Position numbers and translations under genes: made by a program
Source: an uncultured Lachnospiraceae bacterium
GTDB taxonomy: Bacteria > Bacillota_A > Clostridia > Lachnospirales > Lachnospiraceae
DNA length: 8,724 nucleotides
Assembly (NCBI GenBank): GCA_910577835.1
Contig: CAJTOU010000082.1
Coordinates: 1 to 8,724, forward strand
Direction: 5' to 3'
In this document: positions 1 through 5,541 of the stretch, in pieces
How positions within the stretch are numbered: position 1 is the stretch's first letter
Layout: each line of letters opens with the position of its first letter
Notes under the pieces: model-generated
Told to the model about the DNA's origin: nothing
The model's input: the letters and a program-made list of their open reading frames with translations, nothing else
Databases searched by the model: none

Positions 1-506
1 ATGCATAGAGATACCTCCTGCATTTTCTCCACAGGAAATACGCCAATACTTATACTGTTAAAGTTCAGAGCAACCCGCTTTAGCCAAAGCTCCAAATACT
101 CCCGATCAGCTTCGCCTGTGTAGATAAGACCAAAGTGGAACACTTTATCGTAGCGCGGGACGTGACGCATTTGTCCATTGACAACATGGGTATACATGGT
201 GCCGAGGGGAATTGACCGGTCGATGAGGTTTTTCGTCTTATGGTCAATGAAGCCCAAGCTGGTGCCGGAAATGAAAATAGCAGCATCGTATTCCAGATAG
301 GCTTTCAGGATTTGTTCGTAGTCATCTTTCAGCGCACATACTCCTGGTGTCTTTAACCAACAGGAATTGCATCCAACACAGGGCGCAATCCTCATTGCAG
401 CGGTGTGAATGACGTGATACTCATCCACTTTTTCTGCCAGAGCACAGATTGCTTGTTGCGCGGCTGGTTCTGCCTCTGGCAAAGTATTGATAATTAACAG
501 GTTCAT
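1..506 (-). CDS. Flavodoxin-family NAD(P)H-dependent oxidoreductase (partial, runs off left edge)
   Basis: The 168 codons visible are open from ATG 506 to the window edge, and the C-terminus is missing. The start is preceded by GGAGGG five bases upstream. The N-terminal MNLLIINTLP strand is a flavodoxin-like beta-1. A Cys cluster follows at C43, C46, C49 and C57 (CVGCNSCWLKTPGVC, then ALKDD). This layout is typical of flavodoxin-fold reductases of the iron-sulfur flavoprotein/FMN reductase type, where the first cysteines may bind an Fe-S cluster. A hydrophobic strand (AAIFISG, about 75-81) and a later strand (FHFGLIYTG) fit the fold. It probably binds FMN and acts in the cytoplasm; the substrate is unknown. 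It lies directly downstream of the MerR-type regulator gene and behind a 19-bp-spacer promoter, so it is the likely target of that regulator. The family call is good; the exact reaction is inference. Confidence 0.8.
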   Translation of the reverse strand, partial: MNLLIINTLPEAEPAAQQAICALAEKVDEYHVIHTAAMRIAPCVGCNSCWLKTPGVCALKDDYEQILKAYLEYDAAIFISGTSLGFIDHKTKNLIDRSIPLGTMYTHVVNGQMRHVPRYDKVFHFGLIYTGEADREYLELWLKRVALNFNSISIGVFPVEKMQEVSLC

Positions 507-540
507 TCGCTCCCTCCATTTTCTCATGCGTAATCGGGCA

Positions 541-576
541 AAAAGCACCGACCCTATAAAAGTATAAGGTCGGTGG
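541..576 (-). terminator. Hairpin plus T-run after merR, overlapping the flavodoxin promoter
   Basis: CACCGACCCTATA (547-559) pairs with TATAAGGTCGGTG (564-576) with one mismatch and a 4-base loop. On the minus strand it is followed by CTTTTT (541-546), as in a rho-independent terminator for the merR transcript. The -10 of the downstream promoter lies inside the right arm, so the dyad could instead be an operator. Both roles are possible. Confidence 0.5.
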
Positions 577-592
577 AAGCCCCCAAGTCAAG
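562..592 (-). promoter_or_regulatory. MerR-type promoter (TTGACT, 19-bp spacer, TATACT) of the flavodoxin gene
   Basis: On the minus strand a -35 TTGACT (587-592) is separated by exactly 19 bases (568-586) from a -10 TATACT (562-567). Both hexamers are close to consensus, but the spacer is two bases too long for ordinary sigma-A use. This is the known signature of promoters that MerR-family activators untwist. The spacer holds a degenerate dyad (CTTGGGGG, CTT, CCACCGAC). The site lies between the merR stop and the flavodoxin start. Confidence 0.65.
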
Positions 593-616
593 AGCAAATT
601 GATATTTAATTCCGCG

Positions 617-1630
617 TCATTTGAGGGGAACCCATACCTCATAGCAATACTGGTCAGTCAACTCCCCTAACATCACAAGACGCGCGAAGATATAGCACAT
701 CCCGCGAAAAGAGAAACCATTTTGTTCCGCCCATTCATAACACAGACGAAACATCTTTTCCATGATAGACTGGTCTCTGTTATCAGCCGTAAACAATACA
801 TGCAAGCTCTTTCCGCTTTCCAAAACTGTTTTCTGCTCTGGCGATCCTTCTCCATGAAATGGCTTCACAATATACATTCCCGAAGTGATATAGCCGTTTT
901 CATCAAAAGTCACAACGCGCACCATATTTGATAAAATATCCTCTTTCTCTACATTGAGATAAGCCAATACTTTATCCCGGTACTCGTTAAGAGATGCTCC
1001 GGTGCCTAGCGTATTTACCACATAGTAGACAGGTAATTCCTCGATTGAAAATGCAGGCTGGTACTGTGCCGTATATTCACAAAATTCCCGCATATGTTCC
1101 AGCCGTTTTGTCATTTCAGTCAAATCGTGGATTTTTTCATGGATGGCGCTAATTTTTTCTTGTGTGATTTTGGCGTAGTCCTCTGCTGCCGTACCTTGAA
1201 GCGCACTGATTTCGGCAGTAGTGAATCCTCTTTTTTTGAGAAAATCTATCGCCATAAGTCGAGTCATATCATATAGATCAAATTCTCGGTACTTGCTGTC
1301 ACCATTCCTCTTGGGCGTGATCAACCCCATTTCTTCGTAGTACCGTAATGTTTCTCTGGTTAGGCCGAGACTATTTGCAATATCACTTGTATGGTATATA
1401 CTGTCTAACACACGCTCGTTTTCTGCATACGGTATTCCGTATGTCTCCTCACACTTGAATCCATTCCCACGGTTTCGTCCATCAACAGGTTTTTCAGCAT
1501 CAGCGGGGATAAACCATGTTTTCCCTTTTTTGACAGCTCCATCAATTCTGCCTGCTTTACAATAGTAGGCCACCATTCGGCTTGATATGTGCCATTTCAA
1601 TGCAGTTTCATTCGCCGTTAGATAGTCCAT
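617..1630 (-). CDS. MerR-family transcriptional regulator with extra N-terminal excisionase-like HTH and GyrI-like C-terminal domain
   Basis: The protein has 337 residues. The start ATG 1630 follows a strong GGAGGTGAT. Residues 1-50 (TANETALKWHISSRMVAYYCKAGRI ... WFIPADAEKP region) form a small winged HTH of the kind usually found as a free-standing excisionase-like protein. A short linker leads to a complete MerR HTH at about 78-146 (YHTSDIANSLGLTRETLRYY, then EMGLITPKR and the arm ending in KKRGFTTAEI). A helical dimerisation segment follows at about 150-190. The last ~140 residues resemble GyrI/effector-binding domains and end in EVWVPLK. MerR proteins bind DNA as dimers and activate promoters with long spacers when a ligand binds, and such a promoter lies just downstream in front of the flavodoxin gene. 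The ligand is unknown. The fused first domain is unusual for a MerR protein. The family call is firm; the target is inferred from position. Confidence 0.88.
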   Translation of the reverse strand: MDYLTANETALKWHISSRMVAYYCKAGRIDGAVKKGKTWFIPADAEKPVDGRNRGNGFKCEETYGIPYAENERVLDSIYHTSDIANSLGLTRETLRYYEEMGLITPKRNGDSKYREFDLYDMTRLMAIDFLKKRGFTTAEISALQGTAAEDYAKITQEKISAIHEKIHDLTEMTKRLEHMREFCEYTAQYQPAFSIEELPVYYVVNTLGTGASLNEYRDKVLAYLNVEKEDILSNMVRVVTFDENGYITSGMYIVKPFHGEGSPEQKTVLESGKSLHVLFTADNRDQSIMEKMFRLCYEWAEQNGFSFRGMCYIFARLVMLGELTDQYCYEVWVPLK

Positions 1631-1649
1631 GGAATCACCTCCCAGTTTT

Positions 1650-1678
1650 ATTATATTTCAGATAAACGAAATTTACAA
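1650..1678 (-). promoter_or_regulatory. Sigma-A promoter of the merR-type gene
   Basis: A -35 TTGTAA (1673-1678) and a perfect -10 TATAAT (1650-1655) are separated by 17 bases on the minus strand, 20 bases upstream of the start codon. The spacer contains a small dyad (ATTTC and GAAAT with 8 bases between) that could be an operator. The 17-bp spacing suggests normal, not MerR-activated, transcription. Confidence 0.65.
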
Positions 1679-1679
1679 G

Positions 1680-1751
1680 GTTGAATATGTACCAGCCGAT
1701 CTTGGAACCAAGCCGGTATATCAGGTAAATGTCCGCGAAATGTTACAATGA
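1680..1751 (+). pseudogene. Possible 3' scar of a lost gene
   Basis: A short plus-strand frame reads VEYVPADLGTKPVYQVNV, then REMLQ and a TGA stop at 1749-1751. The composition looks like the C-terminus of a real protein, not random sequence, but there is no start, no ribosome binding site and no upstream coding frame beyond the merR promoter. I do not recognise the parent protein. It sits between the merR and tnpV genes in an area with other mobile-element debris, so a deletion scar is plausible. Evidence is weak. Confidence 0.2.
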
Positions 1752-1774
1752 GGTCAAATTTTTTATCTGGTGCT

Positions 1775-1814
1775 TAAAATTGGAAACAGAGGACGAGTAT
1801 GCCCTCTGTTTCCA
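1775..1814 (-). terminator. Rho-independent terminator of tnpV
   Basis: A perfect 12-bp stem, TGGAAACAGAGG (1781-1792) with CCTCTGTTTCCA (1803-1814), has a 10-base loop. On the minus strand it is followed by ATTTTAA. It begins 7 bases after the tnpV stop. Confidence 0.75.
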
Positions 1815-1821
1815 TCAGTCT

Positions 1822-2181
1822 CTAACTATAAACCAATTCGCTGAATATGATTTCCTCCACCTGGGCCTTACAGCAATTCATCAGTCCCACCCATGCCATT
1901 TGGTCACGGGCTTTCAGTTCCTCGGTCACGCCAGCAGCTTTGATCATCTGCGGCAGAAGCGTGTCCATGCGCAGCTCCGCTGCCCGATCAATGCTGGTCA
2001 GGTGATCGTCTGCTCTGCCGGTGTTCACCAGTACCATCCACAACTTGGGCTTATGTTTCTGGAGGTAGGTACGGCGAAGATCACCATATTTGCCATAAAA
2101 CTTCTCTGTTGCTGGGCCCTCGTCAAGTATCAGGTCGGGAATGTAGCAGTCGCCGACTTTGGTGTAGGTCAATTCTGCCAT
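1822..2181 (-). CDS. tnpV: TnpV family transposon-encoded protein
   Basis: The 119 residues (from the chosen start) match the TnpV family of Tn4451-like and related clostridial elements. Visible family features are the N-terminal AELTYTKVGDCYIPDL, GKYGDLRRTYLQKHKP, the central helix with LTSIDRAAELRMDTLLPQM, and the C-terminal MAWVGLMNCCKAQVEEII ending FSELVYS. The role of TnpV is not well established; it accompanies the recombinase and mobilization genes of these elements. I chose ATG 2181 because AAAGGA lies 9 bases upstream. In-frame ATGs at 2190 and 2199 (up to 125 residues) have no usable ribosome binding site. No recombinase (TnpX) or relaxase gene accompanies it here, so it looks like an orphan left by a degraded element. 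Confidence 0.85.
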   Translation of the reverse strand: MAELTYTKVGDCYIPDLILDEGPATEKFYGKYGDLRRTYLQKHKPKLWMVLVNTGRADDHLTSIDRAAELRMDTLLPQMIKAAGVTEELKARDQMAWVGLMNCCKAQVEEIIFSELVYS

Positions 2182-2427
2182 TTTTGCCATTCCTTTCATC
2201 AGTCACTTCATTCTGCCACAAATGAGCTGACTGTATGTTGTATTTGATGCACTTGAAATACATCGCTTACAGCATACATCGTCCTCTGAAAAGTGCTTGA
2301 ATTTTAAAATTTCAAAATGTATTTTTAGCCCATCAAAAATGGCTTATTAAAGTATGCCTTTATTATCGTTTGACCGCGCAAATCAATGGGTTCCATTGGA
2401 TTTCGTGCTAAAAACAGATAAAATGAA
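2182..2427. other. Intergenic region with repeats and a possible coding scar
   Basis: No convincing gene is seen. The stretch holds TGTATTT and AAATACA (inverted, 10 bases apart, 2236-2259), the direct repeat ATACATCG (in 2256-2281), the AT-rich imperfect palindrome TTGAATTTTAAAATTTCAA near 2298, and a hairpin AAATCAATGG/CCATTGGATTT (about 2381-2402). A 23-codon minus-strand frame, 2325-2396, reads MEPIDLRGQTIIKAYFNKPF and then LMG-stop. It can be extended upstream in frame without a stop, which suggests a remnant of a larger gene. None of these is identified. Confidence 0.3.
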
Positions 2428-2466
2428 GCTGCCGCTTCACGAATTTTCATTCGTTAAAGCGACAGC
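2420..2466 (-). terminator. Terminator of the DtxR-family regulator gene
   Basis: On the minus strand GCTGTCGCTTTAACGAAT pairs with ATTCGTGAAGCGGCAGC around a GAAA tetraloop (2428-2466), with small interruptions, and is followed by TTCATTTTAT. It starts 18 bases after the stop codon. Confidence 0.7.
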
Positions 2467-2483
2467 CCCATAAAACCAGTGTT

Positions 2484-2876
2484 CTAGTCCCGCCCTAAAA
2501 TGGATAGGATACATTTTTTCATTGCTTCATAGCTTTCTGGGGTAATGTCATGTTCCATTTTACAAGCATCATTTGCCGCAATCTGGGGATCAACACCAAG
2601 ATAGATTAACCAATCTGCTAGCAAGGTGTGGCGTTCGTAGACGTTTTCCGCGATCTTTTGTCCTTCGTCTGTCAAATGGAGATAACCATCCTCCGAAACA
2701 AGAATATATCCGCGGTTTTTTAAATTTTTTACGGCGACACTTACGCTAGGTTTTGAGAAATTTAGCTCAGACGCTACATCAATGGAGCGTACAGTAGGAA
2801 GGCGCCTGCTTAAGATAAGTATTGTTTCAAGGTAATCCTCAAGGGACTCTTCGGCTTTGTGCTGGATATAACTCAT
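2484..2876 (-). CDS. DtxR/MntR-family metal-dependent transcriptional repressor
   Basis: The protein has 130 residues, the length of the short two-domain DtxR/MntR type without the C-terminal SH3 domain. The N-terminal winged HTH spans about 10-75 (YLETILILSRRLPTVRSIDV, then SELNFSKPSVSVAVKNLKNRG and the wing SEDGYLHLTDEG). The metal-binding and dimerisation helices follow. Candidate ligands by alignment are D14, E17, H83, C105, E108 and H109. The first three and the last two match the MntR positions, while C105 (motif CKMEH) is the DtxR/IdeR-type cysteine. It probably represses metal uptake or efflux genes when Fe or Mn is bound. AAAGGAG lies 12 bases upstream of ATG 2876, a long gap, but no better start exists. 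A DtxR-box-like site covers its own promoter, suggesting autoregulation, and a similar site faces the divergent unit at 3043. Confidence 0.85.
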   Translation of the reverse strand: MSYIQHKAEESLEDYLETILILSRRLPTVRSIDVASELNFSKPSVSVAVKNLKNRGYILVSEDGYLHLTDEGQKIAENVYERHTLLADWLIYLGVDPQIAANDACKMEHDITPESYEAMKKCILSILGRD

Positions 2877-2909
2877 AGTATAACTGTACTCCTTTCCAGG
2901 ACGGAAATT

Positions 2910-2928
2910 GTCCGTAAGTTTATCCTAA
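2910..2928 (-). promoter_or_regulatory. DtxR-box-like operator in the regulator's own promoter
   Basis: The minus strand reads TTAGGATAAACTTACGGAC. It matches about 12 of 19 positions of the known DtxR box (TWAGGTTAGSCTAACCTWA) and covers the -10, so bound repressor would block transcription. It shares 14 of 19 bases with the second site at 3004-3022. Confidence 0.45.
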
Positions 2929-2950
2929 CACTTTAAGGAAAGAGTTGCAA
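2922..2950 (-). promoter_or_regulatory. Sigma-A promoter of the DtxR-family gene
   Basis: On the minus strand TTGCAA (2945-2950) and TAGGAT (2922-2927) are separated by 17 bases. The -10 overlaps the DtxR-box-like site at 2910-2928. Confidence 0.55.
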
Positions 2951-3003
2951 GCCATTTAATTTTGTTAGCGGCTATTAGCAGGTATGCTGTATTTTTGAAA
3001 AAC

Positions 3004-3022
3004 ATAGGTTAGTTTATACCAA
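3004..3022 (+). promoter_or_regulatory. DtxR-box-like operator before the divergent remnant unit
   Basis: The plus strand reads ATAGGTTAGTTTATACCAA. Its left half, TAGGTTAG, matches the DtxR half-site exactly, and overall 13 of 19 positions agree. It lies 20 bases upstream of the ATG at 3043 and just before its ribosome binding site, where a repressor would block expression. Confidence 0.45.
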
Positions 3023-3042
3023 CTAAAAAGGAGAAATGGAAT

Positions 3043-3087
3043 ATGGTTAAAATCACAGTAGATGCGGAAGCAAATGGAGGGGGATAA
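3043..3087 (+). CDS. 14-residue ORF, probably a 5' remnant of a metal-regulated gene
   Basis: ATG 3043 follows AAAAGGAG at a 9-base gap, so the initiation site is good, but the frame reads only MVKITVDAEANGGG before TAA. The first residues MVKITVD resemble the start of heavy-metal-associated (HMA) domain proteins often found next to metal regulators in Firmicutes. The CxxC metal site that should follow is absent. It could also be a leader peptide: its last codons contain the GGAGGGGG ribosome binding site of the next ORF, so translation of the two may be coupled. The remnant reading is inference. Confidence 0.35.
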   Translation: MVKITVDAEANGGG

Positions 3088-3089
3088 AG

Positions 3090-3206
3090 ATGGATAGGTT
3101 ACAGAATGTGGTTATTGCAGCAGAAACAGTGTTTTTGGTAATGGCTTTTTGTTCTATTATAAAGGCAGCCTGCCAGAAAATACTAAAACGGAATAAGAAA
3201 CAATAA
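3090..3206 (+). CDS. Small single-span membrane protein, hypothetical
   Basis: This is a 38-residue ORF with a strong ribosome binding site (GGAGGGGG, 6 bases before the ATG), starting 2 bases after the stop of the 14-codon ORF. Residues 6-27 (NVVIAAETVFLVMAFCSIIKAA) form a likely transmembrane helix, followed by a basic tail QKILKRNKKQ that should stay in the cytoplasm. I do not recognise a family. Its position behind a DtxR-box-like operator suggests a role in, or a remnant of, a metal transport unit, like the small FeoB-associated membrane proteins of Firmicutes, but no sequence match to those is claimed. Confidence 0.45.
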   Translation: MDRLQNVVIAAETVFLVMAFCSIIKAACQKILKRNKKQ

Positions 3207-3318
3207 TGGAACTATTGGAATATTGCAGGTCAGCATTTTTTTGCTAGCTTAGTAATAAATTTGTTCTGCCATTCTGTAATAAGTGAAGCGTAAAATGGAG
3301 CCATTCACAACAAACCTA

Positions 3319-3345
3319 TAAAAAAATTGTTTAGATTGGCGATAA
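3319..3345 (+). promoter_or_regulatory. Sigma-D (sigma-28, motility) type promoter
   Basis: TAAA (3319-3322), 15 bases, then GGCGATAA (3338-3345). The known SigD/FliA consensus in Firmicutes is TAAA-N15-GCCGATAT, so 10 of 12 defined bases agree with the exact spacing. Transcription would start about 40 bases before the ATG at 3393. No good sigma-A promoter is seen in the same stretch. Confidence 0.55.
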
Positions 3346-3392
3346 ACTAAATAGAAACTTTTTTAATAACAAAGAAAGGAATGGTATTTTAT

Positions 3393-4484
3393 ATGGAAAT
3401 GGGGATTATTAGCAATTATAGTAATATGGGGCAAGCTAACACGGAAAAAGAAGTGCAGATAAAAGCAGTAAGAAAGGAAACAGAAACAACAAGTTTACTT
3501 TCAAAGGCAGCAGGGAAGCCTGTAAATCTTTCTATTTCTGATGAAGGAAGAAATATGCTGCGGGAAATGGTAAGCCAATTTGAACCTAAGCCAGATTGCG
3601 CAAATGTTAGGGAATTGACAATACAGAATACAAACGAGGTTGCATGGGAGCATTACACGGCAATGCGGGATATTAGCAGCCTAACATTAAAAGACAGAAA
3701 TTATAATGGTAAAGATGTAATAAAATCTATAATGGACACATATGAAACTCGTTATAATGAAACCATAAAGCAACATGAAAATGGAAATCGTAAAGTTTCT
3801 TATGAACTTACAGGAAAAAAGTCATTGACACTTGATGAAGATTTGGCTGGGTTAGATGAGGCTTTTAAAATGCGGTTAGCAAATTTAGCAGGATATATTA
3901 CCTGCCAGCAGACAAATAAGGCATTTGAAAATCCAGATAGTTCATGGTATTTCCATAGAAATAGGCCTCAAAATGAAGCAGAAAAGCAAGATAATGTCCA
4001 GCTTTTTGATACTTTAGGAGTTTCTCAATTATCAAATAATAGAGAAGAAGTGATAAATAGGATTAAACATACAGTAATACAATCAGCCACAGTATTTAGT
4101 GATACAAGGGCTGGAATATTAAAAGAAATTAGAGAAACAAAAGGAGGGTATGATAATGTGGATGTTGTAAATGCTTGTGGCTTAACTTATGCAAAGTTGT
4201 ATTCTGAAATTGAAGAGCGATATGAAAACGGGAATGAACAATATTACAAGCTAGATGGAACGCCTTTGACGAAACAAGATGAAGTTGATTGGTTAGATAA
4301 AGAATATGAAAATGAAGTAACATGGCAAAAAGCCTGTGTAAAGATAAAAGCCCAAAAGAAAGTTTCTTTAGGTTATATTCCAGAAATCCCTATAAAAGAA
4401 ATAGAGGAATTTGGAAACAGTCTCCAAAAGTCAAAGGAAGATTATTTGAAATTGTATAGGGAAAATAAGCAGGCAGACACTTAG
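3393..4484 (+). CDS. Hypothetical 363-residue protein with internal duplication, possible motility regulon member
   Basis: I do not recognise a named family. I chose ATG 3393 because AAAGAAAGGA directly abuts the earlier ATG at 3381, which is too close to serve it; the gap to 3393 is 12 bases. The N-terminus MEMGIISNYSNMG is followed by a polar region and VNLSISDEGRNMLREM (about 44-59). There is no signal peptide or membrane helix, and the protein is hydrophilic and mostly helical. Two segments about 149 residues apart are related: roughly 104-164, containing DVIKSIMDTYETRYNETI, HENGN and LDEAF, and 253-314, containing DVVNACGLTYAKLYSEIEER, YENGN and LDKEY. A sigma-D type promoter lies 48 bases upstream, so the gene may be expressed with flagellar genes. 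It is AT-rich like its surroundings. The gene call is firm; the function is unknown. Confidence 0.8.
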   Translation: MEMGIISNYSNMGQANTEKEVQIKAVRKETETTSLLSKAAGKPVNLSISDEGRNMLREMVSQFEPKPDCANVRELTIQNTNEVAWEHYTAMRDISSLTLKDRNYNGKDVIKSIMDTYETRYNETIKQHENGNRKVSYELTGKKSLTLDEDLAGLDEAFKMRLANLAGYITCQQTNKAFENPDSSWYFHRNRPQNEAEKQDNVQLFDTLGVSQLSNNREEVINRIKHTVIQSATVFSDTRAGILKEIRETKGGYDNVDVVNACGLTYAKLYSEIEERYENGNEQYYKLDGTPLTKQDEVDWLDKEYENEVTWQKACVKIKAQKKVSLGYIPEIPIKEIEEFGNSLQKSKEDYLKLYRENKQADT

Positions 4485-4494
4485 GCTTATAAAT

Positions 4495-4593
4495 AAAAGA
4501 GTTCCATATCAAAATATATTGTTTGAGATTTTCTCTATCAATGTAACGATCTATAAAATTTGCCAGTGCTTTGAGTCCCGGTTGATGTATATT
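4495..4593 (-). pseudogene. Possible coding scar in the intergenic region
   Basis: Between two convergent genes, a minus-strand frame reads NIHQPGLKALANFIDRYIDR, then ENLKQYILIWN, which looks like a real amphipathic protein segment. There is no start codon context, and the frame is closed by a stop just upstream (TAA near 4603-4605). I cannot name the parent. It may be a chance open frame. No clear terminator is visible in this gap (4485-4610). Confidence 0.15.
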
Positions 4594-4610
4594 AAAATAC
4601 CATTATAACT

Positions 4611-5342
4611 TTAGTTGTGTTCTGAAAAAACTGTAAACCACTTGGTGGGCAAAGGGAGCCATTCACGGTCTGCGTTTTGGCAAAAGGATATTTCCTGCTC
4701 TGGCGAGTAGCGGTATTTAATTTCACATTGAAGAAAAGAAAAATCTTTGTGCTGCATAGTGAGAGAACCATACACCCAACCCTCGCCATTTCGCGTTTGG
4801 ATACTGTCCCCCTCAAATGCCTCCAGCAAAGAGGCAATCATGTCGGGGTCATCTATCTGGGCCAAGATGTTTTCTGTGTCTTTATCAACAAGCGCAACCG
4901 AAGATACTGTTTCCATGGATGGTGGGTTTATTTGCAAGTCCTCCCGGATACAGAAAAAAGTGATATACGGCCCAAAGACAAAATGATTTGGCAGAATATA
5001 GAGGAAATTCTGTTCTTTATCACCCTTGATTTGACAGACTTTATAGCTGCCTCCATTTTCTGCGTCATCATCACATACGCCAATGGTATTACCAATCTCA
5101 CCGCTAAATTTCCAGATAAGCCCAAGAGTATCTGTTCGATGACAGATTGTATCTGAGTCTTGGATATATTGAACGCCGTCTACAGTTAAAGTGGGGTTTT
5201 CGTCATTGTCAAATCCATCTGTAAACCAGTAAAACGGCAGATCTTTTTCTGCTTTGCACCCAGCCAGCAAAAGAGACGGTAAGAGCACAAGTAACAAGGC
5301 AAATGCGGCCACCTTTTGTAATTGTCTTTTCTGTTTCACCAT
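4611..5342 (-). CDS. Putative lipoprotein, possibly the C-terminal remnant of an M56/BlaR1-type protein
   Basis: From ATG 5342 (GAGAGG, 9-base gap) the 243-residue protein begins MVKQKRQLQK, a hydrophobic segment (11-27) and a lipobox LLAG before C29, so it is likely a membrane-anchored lipoprotein with an extracellular domain. No known fold is recognised in the rest. The frame stays open upstream to an ATG at 5444 (277 residues). That extension, with QDMLSSYGVV, then NIGKKSKERFTGMVKQKR directly before the hydrophobic helix, resembles the junction in BlaR1/MecR1-type M56 peptidases, where a KKxLKERL-like segment precedes the last membrane helix. So this may be the sensor end of a truncated M56 protein; the HExxH protease part is absent. 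No blaI-type repressor gene is nearby. Lipoprotein features are seen; the M56 origin is inference. Confidence 0.6.
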   Translation of the reverse strand: MVKQKRQLQKVAAFALLLVLLPSLLLAGCKAEKDLPFYWFTDGFDNDENPTLTVDGVQYIQDSDTICHRTDTLGLIWKFSGEIGNTIGVCDDDAENGGSYKVCQIKGDKEQNFLYILPNHFVFGPYITFFCIREDLQINPPSMETVSSVALVDKDTENILAQIDDPDMIASLLEAFEGDSIQTRNGEGWVYGSLTMQHKDFSFLQCEIKYRYSPEQEISFCQNADREWLPLPTKWFTVFSEHN

Positions 5343-5541
5343 ACCTGTAAACCTCTCTTTGCTCTTTTTACCAATATTAAAACACACCACGCCGTAGGAC
5401 GAAAGCATATCCTGGGAAAGCTGTTCCTCACCCTTGAGTTTCATATTATTATTTATACCCTTGTCAAATACGGTTATGTGTTTGGCATAATATAGGCTGG
5501 ATTTTATGATCCATAAATGGAATATACTGTTTCGTCAGCTT

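Noticed and set aside
421..642. 73-residue minus-strand frame across the merR-flavodoxin gap
   Set aside because: It covers the promoter and hairpin and is out of frame with the flavodoxin gene, which has a clear start and motif.
1729..2247. 172-residue plus-strand open frame
   Set aside because: It lies antisense to the well-recognised tnpV gene and across its terminator, and has His/Cys-rich shadow composition.
4677..5156. 159-residue plus-strand open frame opposite the lipoprotein gene
   Set aside because: It is antisense to a gene with a clear ribosome binding site and lipobox, and has no ribosome binding site or family motif itself.
5439..5467. TTGACA upstream of the lipoprotein gene as a promoter
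   Set aside because: A perfect -35 is present at 5462-5467 on the minus strand, but no -10 lies at 16-19 bases (ATGAAA at 17).
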